A stretch of DNA of 64,000 nt from Luteibacter rhizovicinus DSM 16549 (GCF_001887595.1 NZ_CP017480.1:434001-498000), one strand, 5' to 3'. Positions 47,556 to 56,829 are shown, counted from the stretch's first letter. The notes: generated from the letters alone by a model not told the origin. Program-made: numbers and translations.

Positions 47556-49985
47556 ATGAAGCGTATCGCCGCCCTGATCCTGCTCGCCTCCCTGTCTGCC
47601 AATGCGCTTGCTTTTGAGCCGTTCGTCGTCTCCGATATCCGTATCGACGGTCTCACCCGCATTGCCCAGGGCACGGTGCTGAGCTATCTGCCGATCGAGA
47701 AGGGCGAGTCCTTGACCGACGAGAAAGCTCAGGCCGCGATTCGCGCCCTGTACCAGACCAAGTTCTTCAGCGACGTGGAAATTGAACGCCAGGGCGACAT
47801 CCTGGTGATCAAGGTCACCGAGCGTCCGGCCATCGCCAAGCTCACGCTGCGCGGCAACAAGGACATCAAGGAAGACGACCTGCGCAAGGGCCTCAAGGAG
47901 ATCGGCCTGTCCGAGGGTGAAACCTTCGACCGCCTGTCCCTCGATCGCGTCCAGCAGGAACTCATCCGCCAGTACTACAACCGCGGCAAGTACAACGTGT
48001 CGGTGATCCCGCACGTGACGCCGCTCGATCGCAATCGCGTGGCGATCGACATCGAGATCCGCGAAGGCAAGGCGGCGAAGATCAAGGAGATCAACGTCGT
48101 CGGCAACAAGGCCTTCACCGACAAGGCGATCCGCGACGGTTTCGAGTCGAACACGTCCAACTGGCTGTCCTGGTATTCCAAGGACGACCAGTACTCCCGC
48201 GAAAAGCTCTCCGGCGATCTGGAGAAGCTCAGCAACTACTACATGAACCGTGGCTACGCCGACTTCGGCGTCGATTCCACGCAGGTGGCGATCAGCCCGG
48301 ACAAGCGTGCGATGTACATCGACGCCAGCGTCAAGGAGGGCGAGGTCTACACCGTCTCCGACGTGCACCTGCTCGGCGAACTGATCCTGCCGGAAGACAC
48401 CCTGCGCAAGCTGGTGTACATCCATAAGGGCGACACCTTCAATCGTGCGGCGATCGAAGCCAGCACCGATGCGATCAAGGCCATCCTGGCCAATATCGGC
48501 TACGCCTTTGCCAAGGTGACGCCGGTGCCGAAGCTGGACAAGGACAAGCGCACCGCCGACCTCACGCTCTTCATCGAGCCGGGCAAGCGCGTGTACGTGC
48601 GTCGTGTCGTCTTCCAGGGCAATACCCGCACGGAAGACGAGGTCCTGCGCCGCGAAATGCGCCAGCTCGAAGGCGCCTGGTACTCGCAGGGCGCGATCGA
48701 CCGCTCGAAGACACGCCTGCAGCGCCTCGGTTACTTCAAGACCGTCGACATCGACAAGGCCCTCGTGCCGGGTACGGTCGACCAGGTCGACCTGACGGCC
48801 AAGGTGGAAGAACAGTCCGCCGGCTCGTTGATGTTCGGCGTGGGCTATTCGCAGTACTCAGGCATCATCCTGTCGGCCTCGGTCTCGCAGAACAACTTCC
48901 TGGGTACGGGTGACCGCTTCTCCATCGGTGCGGAAACCAGCACGTACTACAAGCGCATCAACGCGAGCTACACCAATCCGTACCTCACCGATTCGGGTGT
49001 GCAGATCGGCTACAACGTCGGCTACAGCAAGCTCGATTACGGCGATACCGACCTCGCGAACTACACGTACAGCACCAAGTCGTTCCAGACGACGCTGTCG
49101 ATCCCGATCTCCGACTTCGATTCGCTGACCACCAGCCTCGGCGTCAGCTCGAACCTGATCAACACGTCCACCTATACCCCGGGCCAGCTGGTGGCCTACC
49201 AGCAGGCCGTCGGTAACAAGACCATCCACTCGTGGACGTCGAGCCTTGGCTTTACGCACGATACGCGTAACAGCTACTGGGCCCCGACCCGCGGTGGTCA
49301 GTTGACGCTCTCGGTCGATGGCGCACTGCCCGGTTCCACCGTGCAGTACTACAAGATCTTCGGCGAAGCCAACCACTACTGGCCGATCGGCAAGGGCTTC
49401 GTGCTCTATCTCGACGGACAGGTCGGCTACGGCAAGACCTACGGCCAGAGCTACGACAACGACGGTTTCGCCTACAACCCGAACGATCCGACCAACCCGA
49501 TCAAGATCTACTCCAAGGGTGACAAGGTGGCGTTCCCGTTCTGGGAGAACTACTACGCCGGCGGCGTGCGTGACGTCCGTGGCTTCCAGGACAACACCCT
49601 GGGTCCCCGTCTCTGCGACGGCCTCAGCACGAACCCGGGCGGCAAGCCCGACAGCCACGGCAATTGCACGGGCGGCTACTACAGCTACGGCCAGCCGGTC
49701 GGTGGCGCCTTCAAGACGCTCGGCACGGCGCAGATGTTCCTGCCGCTGCCCTTCCTGAAGGACATCAACACCGCTCGTGTGTCCTGGTTCGTCGACGTCG
49801 GTAACGTCTACTCCTCGTACTCGACGTTCAAGGCCAGCGACCTGCGCGCCTCGACCGGTCTGTCGCTGCAGTGGCAGGCACCGATCGGCCCGCTGATCAT
49901 CAACTTCGCGGTGCCGTTTCGTAAGCAGTCCGATGACGGCCGCTTCGTCGAGCGTATCCAGTTCACCTTCGGCAGCCAGCTCTAA
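47556..49985 (+). CDS. bamA: Outer-membrane protein assembly factor BamA
   Basis: Core of the beta-barrel assembly machine. 809 residues: signal peptide (AALILLASLSANALA), five POTRA domains (residues ~22-420) and a 16-strand barrel. VRDVRGFQDNTLGP contains the invariant VRGF lid-lock motif of loop 6. The last strand ends VERIQFTFGSQL, so the final residue is Leu rather than the common aromatic. The start at 47556 fits the signal peptide. Directly followed by lpxD without skp between them. Confidence 0.97.
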   Translation: MKRIAALILLASLSANALAFEPFVVSDIRIDGLTRIAQGTVLSYLPIEKGESLTDEKAQAAIRALYQTKFFSDVEIERQGDILVIKVTERPAIAKLTLRGNKDIKEDDLRKGLKEIGLSEGETFDRLSLDRVQQELIRQYYNRGKYNVSVIPHVTPLDRNRVAIDIEIREGKAAKIKEINVVGNKAFTDKAIRDGFESNTSNWLSWYSKDDQYSREKLSGDLEKLSNYYMNRGYADFGVDSTQVAISPDKRAMYIDASVKEGEVYTVSDVHLLGELILPEDTLRKLVYIHKGDTFNRAAIEASTDAIKAILANIGYAFAKVTPVPKLDKDKRTADLTLFIEPGKRVYVRRVVFQGNTRTEDEVLRREMRQLEGAWYSQGAIDRSKTRLQRLGYFKTVDIDKALVPGTVDQVDLTAKVEEQSAGSLMFGVGYSQYSGIILSASVSQNNFLGTGDRFSIGAETSTYYKRINASYTNPYLTDSGVQIGYNVGYSKLDYGDTDLANYTYSTKSFQTTLSIPISDFDSLTTSLGVSSNLINTSTYTPGQLVAYQQAVGNKTIHSWTSSLGFTHDTRNSYWAPTRGGQLTLSVDGALPGSTVQYYKIFGEANHYWPIGKGFVLYLDGQVGYGKTYGQSYDNDGFAYNPNDPTNPIKIYSKGDKVAFPFWENYYAGGVRDVRGFQDNTLGPRLCDGLSTNPGGKPDSHGNCTGGYYSYGQPVGGAFKTLGTAQMFLPLPFLKDINTARVSWFVDVGNVYSSYSTFKASDLRASTGLSLQWQAPIGPLIINFAVPFRKQSDDGRFVERIQFTFGSQL

Positions 49986-50008
49986 GGCTTGCAAGTCGCT
50001 AGAATCGA

Positions 50009-50043
50009 GGGGTGGTGCGGCTCCGGCCCACCACCCCTTTTTT
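50009..50043 (+). terminator. Intrinsic terminator or attenuator between bamA and lpxD
   Basis: GGGGTGGTG and CACCACCCC form a perfect 9-bp stem around an 11-base loop, followed by six T. It starts 24 bases after the bamA stop, and the T-run ends only 13 bases before the lpxD start. No room remains for a promoter between them, so downstream genes need read-through or a promoter inside bamA. Confidence 0.85.
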
Positions 50044-50055
50044 ATGGAGTGCCCC

Positions 50056-51084
50056 GTGAGCGGAAATCCGCAATACACCCTGGCCGAGCTGGCTGAACGA
50101 TTCGGCCTCGAGGCCCATGGCGATCCCGCCACGGTCGTGGATGGTGTCGGCACCCTGTCGGCGGCTACCGCCTCCCAGTTCACCTTCCTTTCGAATCCGA
50201 AGTACACCTCGCAACTGGCCGAGTCACAGGCCGGCATCGTCGTGCTGAGCGCCGAAGCGCTGGCCTTGCGCAAGGGTGCGGCCCTGGTGGCCAAGGATCC
50301 CTACGTCGCCTACGCGAAGATCGCCGCGCTCTTCGAGCGCGTCGCCGCGGCGCCACGAGGCATCCACGCGAGCGCCGTGGTTTCGCCGTCCGCCCGCGTA
50401 CACCCCACGGCCAGTGTCGGCCCGTGCTGCGTGGTGGACGAGGGTGCCGTGATCGAGGAAGGCGCCATCCTCGGACCGCACTGCGCCATCGGCCCGGGCT
50501 GCGTGGTCGGCGCCAACTCGCGACTGGTCGGCCGGGTCACCCTGGTCATCCGTGTCACGCTGGGCAAGCGCGTCCTCGTGCATCCCGGCGCAGTGATCGG
50601 CTCGGACGGCTTCGGCCTCGCTTTCGACCGCGATCACTGGGTGAAGCTTCCGCAACTGGGTGGCGTGCGCATCGGCGACGACTGCGAAATCGGCGCCAAC
50701 ACCACCATCGACCGTGGCGCGCTGGACGATACCGTGCTCGAGGAAGATGTCCGCCTCGACAACCAGATCCAGATCGCGCACAACGTGCATATTGGCGCCC
50801 ACACGGCGATGGCCGGCTGTTCCGCCGTCGCCGGCAGCGCAAAGATCGGGCGTTACTGCCTCATCGGCGGCAACGCGGGCGTCCTCGGCCACCTCGAACT
50901 GGCCGACCGGGTTACCATCACGGCGAAAAGCCTGGTCACCGCATCGATCAGGGAGCCGGGCGAATACTCGTCCGGCACACCGTTGCAGGACAACCGCCAG
51001 TGGCGGCGCAATGCAGCGCGCTTCAAGCATCTCGACGAGTACGCGCGCCGCCTGTCGGCGCTGGAAAAGGAAAAAGGGCAATGA
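50056..51084 (+). CDS. lpxD: UDP-3-O-(3-hydroxyacyl)glucosamine N-acyltransferase LpxD
   Basis: Third step of lipid A synthesis. 342 residues: uridine-binding N-terminal domain (TLAELAERFGLEAHGDPATV), then a hexapeptide beta-helix (GAVIEEGAILGPHCAIGPGC) and the catalytic His in IQIAHNVHIGAHTAMAGC. Start GTG at 50056 has GGAG six bases ahead; an in-frame ATG at 50044 lacks a ribosome site and lies on the terminator T-run. Overlaps fabZ by four bases. Confidence 0.95.
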   Translation: MSGNPQYTLAELAERFGLEAHGDPATVVDGVGTLSAATASQFTFLSNPKYTSQLAESQAGIVVLSAEALALRKGAALVAKDPYVAYAKIAALFERVAAAPRGIHASAVVSPSARVHPTASVGPCCVVDEGAVIEEGAILGPHCAIGPGCVVGANSRLVGRVTLVIRVTLGKRVLVHPGAVIGSDGFGLAFDRDHWVKLPQLGGVRIGDDCEIGANTTIDRGALDDTVLEEDVRLDNQIQIAHNVHIGAHTAMAGCSAVAGSAKIGRYCLIGGNAGVLGHLELADRVTITAKSLVTASIREPGEYSSGTPLQDNRQWRRNAARFKHLDEYARRLSALEKEKGQ

Positions 51085-51554
51085 CCGATTCGAACGCTGC
51101 CGTGAAGCTTCCGGTGGATGTGGAGCATATCCAGCGGCTGCTGCCGCACCGCTATCCGTTCCTCCTGGTGGACCGGGTGATCGAGCTCGATCCGGGCAAG
51201 AGCATCGCAGCGATCAAGAACGTCACGATCAACGAGCCGTTCTTCCAGGGACATTTCCCGGGGCATCCGGTCATGCCGGGCGTCCTGATCGTCGAAGCCA
51301 TGGCACAGACTGCCGGCCTGCTCACCCAGCTGACCAGCCAGATCGAAGGCCAGGGCGGCAGCCCGCTGTTCTACCTGGTGAAGGTGGACAACGCCCGCTT
51401 CTCGTCCGTCGTCGCGCCGGGCGACCAGCTGCGCCTCGAGGTGTCGCTCAAGCGGCTCCTTCGCGGCATGGGCCTGTTCGAAGCCAGGGCCCTGGTGGAC
51501 GGCAAGCCCGTTGCCTCCTGCGAGCTGATGTGCGCCGCGAGGAACGATAAATGA
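51081..51554 (+). CDS. fabZ: (3R)-hydroxyacyl-ACP dehydratase FabZ
   Basis: Dehydrates 3-hydroxyacyl-ACP in fatty acid elongation and competes with LpxA/LpxD for the same acyl donors. 157 residues, hot-dog fold, with [16 protein letters not shown] and the catalytic [20 protein letters not shown] (His and Glu). ATGA overlaps at both ends couple it to lpxD and lpxA. Confidence 0.97.
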   Translation: MTDSNAAVKLPVDVEHIQRLLPHRYPFLLVDRVIELDPGKSIAAIKNVTINEPFFQGHFPGHPVMPGVLIVEAMAQTAGLLTQLTSQIEGQGGSPLFYLVKVDNARFSSVVAPGDQLRLEVSLKRLLRGMGLFEARALVDGKPVASCELMCAARNDK

Positions 51555-52324
51555 TCCATGCCACCGCGCAGATCGATCCGTCCGCGCGCATCGCTGACGA
51601 CGTCAGCATCGGCGCGTTCAGCGTCATCGGTGCTGACGTCGTCATCGGCGAGGGCACGACTGTCGGTCCACACGTGGTGATCGAAGGGCCGACGACGATC
51701 GGCCGCGACAATCGCATCTCGCAGTTCGCGTCGATCGGCGGTCCGCCGCAGGACAAGAAATGGCAGGGTGAACGCACCGAAGTCGTCATCGGCGACCGTA
51801 ACCTGATCCGCGAATTCGTCACGATCAATCGCGGAACGGGTGATGGCGGCGGCGTGACACGCATCGGCAACGACAACTGGCTGCTCGCTTACGTGCACAT
51901 CGCGCACGACTGCCAGGTCGGCAACAACGTGGTCTTTTCCAACTATTCCGCCCTTGCCGGGCATGCCGATATCGGCGACTGGACGATCATGTCCGGTTAT
52001 TCCGGCGTGCATCAGTTCTGCAAGGTCGGCGCCCACGCCTTCATTGGCATGGGCTGCCTGGTCGGCTCGGACGTACCGCCCTTCGTGATGATGGCCAACG
52101 AGACCCGCGGCCGGCCGCGCGGCATCAACAGCGAAGGACTGAAGCGACGCGGCTTCGACACCGCGCGCATCGCCGCCATCAAGAAAGCCTACCGCACGCT
52201 GTACATGGCCGGCCTGCCGCTGGCCGAGGCGCGTGAGCAGCTTCAGGCCCAGGCGGAAACCAGCGAGGACGTGCGCCAGATGCTCGAGTTCCTCGACCGC
52301 AGCGAGCGCGCGCTCGCCCGCTGA
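51551..52324 (+). CDS. lpxA: UDP-N-acetylglucosamine acyltransferase LpxA
   Basis: First step of lipid A synthesis. 257 residues, hexapeptide beta-helix trimer. [20 protein letters not shown] opens the helix; the catalytic His is in [40 protein letters not shown] is the C-terminal helical part. Overlaps fabZ by four bases. Confidence 0.97.
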   Translation: MIHATAQIDPSARIADDVSIGAFSVIGADVVIGEGTTVGPHVVIEGPTTIGRDNRISQFASIGGPPQDKKWQGERTEVVIGDRNLIREFVTINRGTGDGGGVTRIGNDNWLLAYVHIAHDCQVGNNVVFSNYSALAGHADIGDWTIMSGYSGVHQFCKVGAHAFIGMGCLVGSDVPPFVMMANETRGRPRGINSEGLKRRGFDTARIAAIKKAYRTLYMAGLPLAEAREQLQAQAETSEDVRQMLEFLDRSERALAR

Positions 52325-52328
52325 CCTC

Positions 52329-53555
52329 ATGCCGCCGACGATACCCTCCCCTGGCCTGCCGACCATCGCCCTGATTGCCGGGGAGGATTCCGGCGATCAG
52401 CTCGGCGCGGACCTCATCGACGCCTTGCGCGCACGCTATCCGGCGGCGCGCTTCGTCGGTATCGGCGGCCCTCGCATGACCGCCCGGGGCTTCGAGTCCT
52501 GGTTCGATATCCGCGAGCTGTCCGTCATGGGATTTGCCGAGGTGGTCAGCCACCTCCCGCGTCTGCTCCGGCTGCGCAAGGCGCTTCTCGGCAAACTGCT
52601 GGCCACGCGTCCCGATATCACCGTCGGCATCGATGCTCCCGATTTCAACCTCGGCGTGGAGCGCAAGCTCAAGGCCGCCGGGATGCGCACTGTCCACTAT
52701 GTCAGCCCCTCCGTCTGGGCATGGCGCGAGAAGCGCGCGGAAAAAATCGGCCGCTCGGCCGACCGCGTGCTCTGCCTTTTCCCGATGGAGCCGCCGATCT
52801 ACGCGAAGCACGGCATCGACGCACGTTTCGTCGGCCACCCGCTCGCCGATCGTTTCCCGATGGTTTCCGACCGCGCCGCGCCGCGCGACGCGCTCGGCCT
52901 GCCACAGGATGCGCCTGTCCTTGCCGTGCTACCCGGTAGCCGGCCGAGCGAGATCGACCGGATCGGCGCGATCTTCATCGCCGCGGCGAAGCGCGTCGCC
53001 GCCACGATGCCCAACCTGCGCATCGTCGTCCCGGCCGCGAACGAGCGCGTCCATGCGCGGCTCACGGCCCTGCTCGCGGACTTCCCCGGCACGCCGCCCC
53101 TGCTGACGGACGGCCGCGCCCACGATGCCATGCTCGCGGCCGATGTGGTCTTGCTGGCCTCCGGCACGGCCACGCTCGAGGCCATGCTTGCCAAGCGGCC
53201 GATGGTCGTGGGCTACCGCGTCTCGCCGACCAGCTATCGCATTGCGAAGGCACTGCGCATGCTCAAGACCGATGTCTACAGCCTGCCGAACATCCTCGCT
53301 CGCGCCTGCGGCCTGGGCCGCCGGCTGCTCGTGCCGGAATTCATGCAGGACGACTGCACGGCGGAGACCCTCGGCGAGGCCACCCTCGCCCTGCTCGGTG
53401 ACAGCGAGCGTCGTGGCGCCGTCGTCGCCGCGTTCGAATACCTGCATCAGGAGCTGCGTGGCGGCCTGGAAGGTCGCGCGGCGGATCACGCGGCCGATGC
53501 CATCGCCGAGCTGATCGCGGCCCCCGCCTTGCCGGGCGGCGGGCGTCCGGCCTAG
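52329..53555 (+). CDS. lpxB: Lipid A disaccharide synthase LpxB
   Basis: GT19 glycosyltransferase joining UDP-diacylglucosamine to lipid X. 408 residues with IALIAGEDSGDQLGADLIDA, GFAEVVSHLPRLLRLRKALL, YVSPSVWAWREKRAEKI and LPGSRPSEIDRI. The start at 52329 lies four bases after lpxA; upstream in-frame sequence belongs to lpxA's other frame. Confidence 0.96.
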   Translation: MPPTIPSPGLPTIALIAGEDSGDQLGADLIDALRARYPAARFVGIGGPRMTARGFESWFDIRELSVMGFAEVVSHLPRLLRLRKALLGKLLATRPDITVGIDAPDFNLGVERKLKAAGMRTVHYVSPSVWAWREKRAEKIGRSADRVLCLFPMEPPIYAKHGIDARFVGHPLADRFPMVSDRAAPRDALGLPQDAPVLAVLPGSRPSEIDRIGAIFIAAAKRVAATMPNLRIVVPAANERVHARLTALLADFPGTPPLLTDGRAHDAMLAADVVLLASGTATLEAMLAKRPMVVGYRVSPTSYRIAKALRMLKTDVYSLPNILARACGLGRRLLVPEFMQDDCTAETLGEATLALLGDSERRGAVVAAFEYLHQELRGGLEGRAADHAADAIAELIAAPALPGGGRPA

Positions 53556-53564
53556 GCTGAGCCC

Positions 53565-54212
53565 ATGCCACGCAAGCGCAACGTCAGCAGCCAGCTCAGT
53601 CGCGACCTCATCATCGCCGGCGTGGACGAGGCGGGCCGCGGGCCGCTCGCCGGACCCGTCGTGGTCGCCGCCGTCATCCTCGACCCGGCCCGGCCGATCC
53701 GCGGCCTCAACGACTCCAAGCAACTGACCGAGGACGTTCGCGAGAAGCTCTATGGCCGCATCGTCGAGCGTGCACTCGCCTGGACCGTGATCTTCGTCGA
53801 GCGCGAGGAGATCGACCGGATAAACATCTTCCAGGCGACGATGATCGGCATGACCCGATCCCTGATGGGACTGTCCCTCGCACCGCAGATGGCCTTGATC
53901 GACGGCAACCGCCTGCCTCGTACCCTGCCCTGCGAGGCGCGCGCCGTCATCGGCGGGGACGCCACCGAGCCGGCGATCAGCGCCGCCTCGATCCTGGCCA
54001 AGGTCAGCCGCGACCGGCACATGCATGCCCTCGATGCCGAGCATCCGGGGTATGGCTTCGCCAGGCACAAGGGCTATGGCGTGCCCGAACACCTGGATGC
54101 ACTGGGCCGCCTCGGCCCGTGCGCGGCGCACCGGCGCAGCTTCGCCCCGGTCAAGCGCTGGTTCGAGCCCGAGATCGAGCCCGTCGGCGATCTGTTCGCC
54201 ACCGCCGTCTGA
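53565..54212 (+). CDS. rnhB: Ribonuclease HII
   Basis: Removes ribonucleotides and RNA from DNA. 215 residues with [20 protein letters not shown] (first catalytic Asp-Glu), [23 protein letters not shown] and [15 protein letters not shown]. In many relatives dnaE and accA follow; here the next gene is an unrelated secreted protein, so the conserved block ends here. Confidence 0.96.
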   Translation: MPRKRNVSSQLSRDLIIAGVDEAGRGPLAGPVVVAAVILDPARPIRGLNDSKQLTEDVREKLYGRIVERALAWTVIFVEREEIDRINIFQATMIGMTRSLMGLSLAPQMALIDGNRLPRTLPCEARAVIGGDATEPAISAASILAKVSRDRHMHALDAEHPGYGFARHKGYGVPEHLDALGRLGPCAAHRRSFAPVKRWFEPEIEPVGDLFATAV

Positions 54213-54218
54213 AGCTCG

Positions 54219-54232
54219 GGGCGAATTCGCCC
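54219..54232. repeat. 14-bp perfect palindrome
   Basis: GGGCGAATTCGCCC lies seven bases after the rnhB stop and ends exactly where the FliA -35 element begins. It could terminate the lpx operon weakly or serve as an operator for the next gene. Confidence 0.5.
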
Positions 54233-54259
54233 TAAAGTCGGAATTGATCCTGCCGATAC
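54233..54259 (+). promoter_or_regulatory. FliA (sigma-28) promoter before the secreted protein at 54318
   Basis: TAAAGTCG-N11-GCCGATAC: six of eight and seven of eight bases match TAAAGTTT and GCCGATAA with the exact 11-base spacer. The predicted start near 54268 leaves a ~50-base leader. It is the same motif as before flgM in this window (TAAAGTTC-N11-GCCGATAA). Confidence 0.78.
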
Positions 54260-54317
54260 GAAGGTTACGCGCCCTCACCAAGTGCGAGCCTTTCCCTATC
54301 GATGACAGGTAACACCC

Positions 54318-54683
54318 ATGAAGAAGATCGCCATCGCCGCCGCGCTGTTCCTTGCTGCTCCGCTGTCCGCCCACGCCGCCTGTGCCGCCAAGGATTTCAC
54401 CATCGACGGCTTCGCCGTGAAGGTGCAGCAGGGTTCGGGCCAGCCGCGCTTCAGCATGAAGGGCAACCTGGTCAACAAGTGCCCCGAAGCCGCCGCCGCG
54501 CAGATCCGTATCGACGCGAAGGATTCGACCGGTAAGGTCATCGCCAGCAAGCAGGGCTGGCCGGCCGGCACCTCCAACATCGAGCCGGGCAAGAGTGTCG
54601 ACTTCGACCTCGGCCGCCTCTTCCGTTATTCGGCGGACATGTCGGACTACACCGTTGTCGTGACGGACGTCAAAGCCTGGTAA
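54318..54683 (+). CDS. Small secreted protein, candidate FliA-regulon member
   Basis: 121 residues with a clear Sec signal peptide (KKIAIAAALFLAAPLSAHA). The mature ~100 residues contain two Cys (CAAKDFTIDG, NKCPEAAA) and alternate beta strands ending YTVVVTDVKAW, resembling an Ig-like/FxLYD-type fold; this is impression, not a match. It has no neighbours on its strand within reach and its own FliA-type promoter, so flagellar or motility-linked expression is inferred. Surface, periplasmic or matrix roles are all open. Confidence 0.8.
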   Translation: MKKIAIAAALFLAAPLSAHAACAAKDFTIDGFAVKVQQGSGQPRFSMKGNLVNKCPEAAAAQIRIDAKDSTGKVIASKQGWPAGTSNIEPGKSVDFDLGRLFRYSADMSDYTVVVTDVKAW

Positions 54684-54698
54684 GCCCCTCGCGGTCGC

Positions 54699-55889
54699 TC
54701 AGATCACGGTCCACGATACCCGCTCGCCGGGGGCGAAAGCCTCCGCGCGAGACGGTAGCCACACCAGGGCGTGGGCCGACGCCAGGTTACTCAGCATGTG
54801 CGAGTCCTGGTGGGGCAGCGCTTCCAGCATGACCAGGCCATCCTCGTTGCGCAGTCGCATGCGGACCAGCCGGTCACGCTCCGGATCCGCTTCGACGGCG
54901 GCGCTGAGGACACCGCGGCGCCACTTCGGCTGATCCGCCGCCTCTCCCTCGAGGCGACCCAGCACGGCGCGTGCATGGACGGCCAGACAGACCAGGACAG
55001 CGGCCGGATTGCCTGGCATACCGAGTAACACCTTGCCCTCGCGCATGCCGAACCACAAGGGCTTGCCGGGCTTCTGCGCCACCTTCCAGAACACCTTGCG
55101 TACGCCGAGGCGATCGGCGACCAGTGGCACGAAATCGCGGTCGCCCACGGAGACGCCCCCACTGGTCACGATGAGGTCGGCGCTGTCCAGCGCCGCGCTC
55201 AGGGCCTCTTCGAGTGCGCTCTCGTCGTCGCGGACATAGGCCACGACCGGTTCGCCATAGCCATGCTCCACGAACCACGAACGCAGGAGCGGCCCGTTGG
55301 CGTCGTAGACCATGCCCGGCGCCAGGGGCTCGCCCGCACGCACCACTTCATCGCCCGTGACGAGCACGGCGACACGGGGCCGCCGGTAGACCTCGACACT
55401 GTCGATGCCCGCCATGGCCAAGGCTGCGACCAGGCCGGCGGTCACCCGCTGGCCGGCGTTCGCGATGATGCTGCCGGACGCCAGCTCTTCGCCTTCATGG
55501 CGAATGGCTTCACCCACGCGCACCGCCTCGGTCAGGACGATGCCGGTCCCCGTGCGCTCGACGATTTCCTGGCGCGCCACGGCATCCGCGCCTTCGGGCA
55601 CCACGCCCCCGGTCAGGATACGAACGGCCTGCCCCGGACCCACGGTGACGCCCGAGGGTTCACCGGCGGCCGCCGTACCGATCAGCGTTCGCGGTGCCTG
55701 CCCATCAGCGGCGAGGAGCGCGTAGCCGTCGACCGCGCTCTGGGTGAACCGTGGCAGCGCGATGCGCGCCGCGGCCGCTTCAGCCAGCACGGCGCCAAGG
55801 GCGAGCTCCACAGGCAGACGATGCGTCGGCAGACGGCCGACCCATTGGCGATAGCGCGCAAAGGTTTCCTCGATCGGCAGCAGGGCCAT
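54699..55889 (-). CDS. moeA: Molybdopterin molybdenumtransferase MoeA
   Basis: Inserts molybdate into adenylylated molybdopterin. 396 residues with the four MoeA domains: LPRFTQSAVDGYALLAADGQ, GQAVRILTGGVVPEGADAVA, RRPRVAVLVTGDEVV, DLIVTSGGVSVGDRDFV and VLLGMPGNPAAVLVC. The start at 55889 is one base after the moaCB stop; the open frame upstream is in the moaCB gene. It is the last gene of the moa operon in transcription order. Confidence 0.95.
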   Translation of the reverse strand: MALLPIEETFARYRQWVGRLPTHRLPVELALGAVLAEAAAARIALPRFTQSAVDGYALLAADGQAPRTLIGTAAAGEPSGVTVGPGQAVRILTGGVVPEGADAVARQEIVERTGTGIVLTEAVRVGEAIRHEGEELASGSIIANAGQRVTAGLVAALAMAGIDSVEVYRRPRVAVLVTGDEVVRAGEPLAPGMVYDANGPLLRSWFVEHGYGEPVVAYVRDDESALEEALSAALDSADLIVTSGGVSVGDRDFVPLVADRLGVRKVFWKVAQKPGKPLWFGMREGKVLLGMPGNPAAVLVCLAVHARAVLGRLEGEAADQPKWRRGVLSAAVEADPERDRLVRMRLRNEDGLVMLEALPHQDSHMLSNLASAHALVWLPSRAEAFAPGERVSWTVI

Positions 55890-55890
55890 G

Positions 55891-56829
55891 TCAATGCGCC
55901 TCGCCATAACCGCCGGGATGCTGTCCACCGGGCCGACCGGTTTCCAGCAGATGGATCAACCCCGGCAAGGTCGCGGCCAGCGACTCGCTGGCGCCGCCCC
56001 GACTTCCAGGGAACGTGAGGATCAAGCTGTCGCGAACGTAGCCCGCCACGCCGCGTGAGAGCATGGCGAACGGCATGCGTTGCTGCCCGAAGGCACGCGC
56101 GGTCTCCATGATCCCCGGGATCTCCACATCGAGCATGGGGCCAACCGTGTCGACGGTGATGTCATGAGGACCCAGACCGGTGCCTCCCACGGTGATGATC
56201 ATGGCGGTGTCGGCCGCGATGAGGGAACCGAGCAGCTCACCCAGTACCGCCGCGTCGTCGGGGATCACTGCGTATTCGACGTGTCCGAAGTTGGCCGCGA
56301 TCAGCGCGTCGCGCACCCAGACGCCCGCCGTGTCGGGCTTGGCGCCGCTCGCCACCGTGTCGGACAGGACGACGACCGCAGCACTGCGCGGCACGGACAG
56401 GCGCCGCTTGTAGTGAGATTTACCGCCCGTCTTGCGCTCGAGTCGGCAGTCTTCGATGTGCAGCTCATCAGGCTCGGCGTAGGGCTTGAGCATGTCGTAG
56501 AGCGTGAGTGCAGCCAGGCTGGCGGCGGTCAGCGCTTCCATCTCGACGCCCGTGGGGCCGATGGTCTGCACTTCCGCGATGACCCGCACCGAGGTGTCGG
56601 CCAGTTCATAGGTCACCTCGGCACGGTGAATCGGCAAGGGGTGACACAGCGGAATGAGTTCATCCGTTCGCTTGGCGGCGAGAATGCCGGCAACGCGTGC
56701 GGTCTTGAGCGGATCGCCCTTCTCGGTATCGCCGCTGCGCAGTAATTCGATGCAGTGGGCCGGCGCGTGCAGTGTGGCGGTGGCGCGGGCGACACGCAGG
56801 GAATCCGGCTTCTGGCTGACGTCTTTCAT
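55891..56829 (-). CDS. moaCB: Bifunctional MoaC-MoaB/Mog molybdenum cofactor protein
   Basis: Fusion of cyclic pyranopterin monophosphate synthase (MoaC, residues ~1-150: KGDPLKTARVAGILAAKRTD, LIPLCHPLPIHRAEVTYELA, GPTGVEMEALTAASLAALTL) and a MogA/MoaB molybdopterin adenylyltransferase domain (~158-305: AAVVVLSDTVASGAKPDTAG, ITVGGTGLGPHDITVDTV). 312 residues. The fused form is known in several proteobacteria. Start ATG at 56829, overlapping the moaE stop by four bases. Confidence 0.94.
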   Translation of the reverse strand: MKDVSQKPDSLRVARATATLHAPAHCIELLRSGDTEKGDPLKTARVAGILAAKRTDELIPLCHPLPIHRAEVTYELADTSVRVIAEVQTIGPTGVEMEALTAASLAALTLYDMLKPYAEPDELHIEDCRLERKTGGKSHYKRRLSVPRSAAVVVLSDTVASGAKPDTAGVWVRDALIAANFGHVEYAVIPDDAAVLGELLGSLIAADTAMIITVGGTGLGPHDITVDTVGPMLDVEIPGIMETARAFGQQRMPFAMLSRGVAGYVRDSLILTFPGSRGGASESLAATLPGLIHLLETGRPGGQHPGGYGEAH

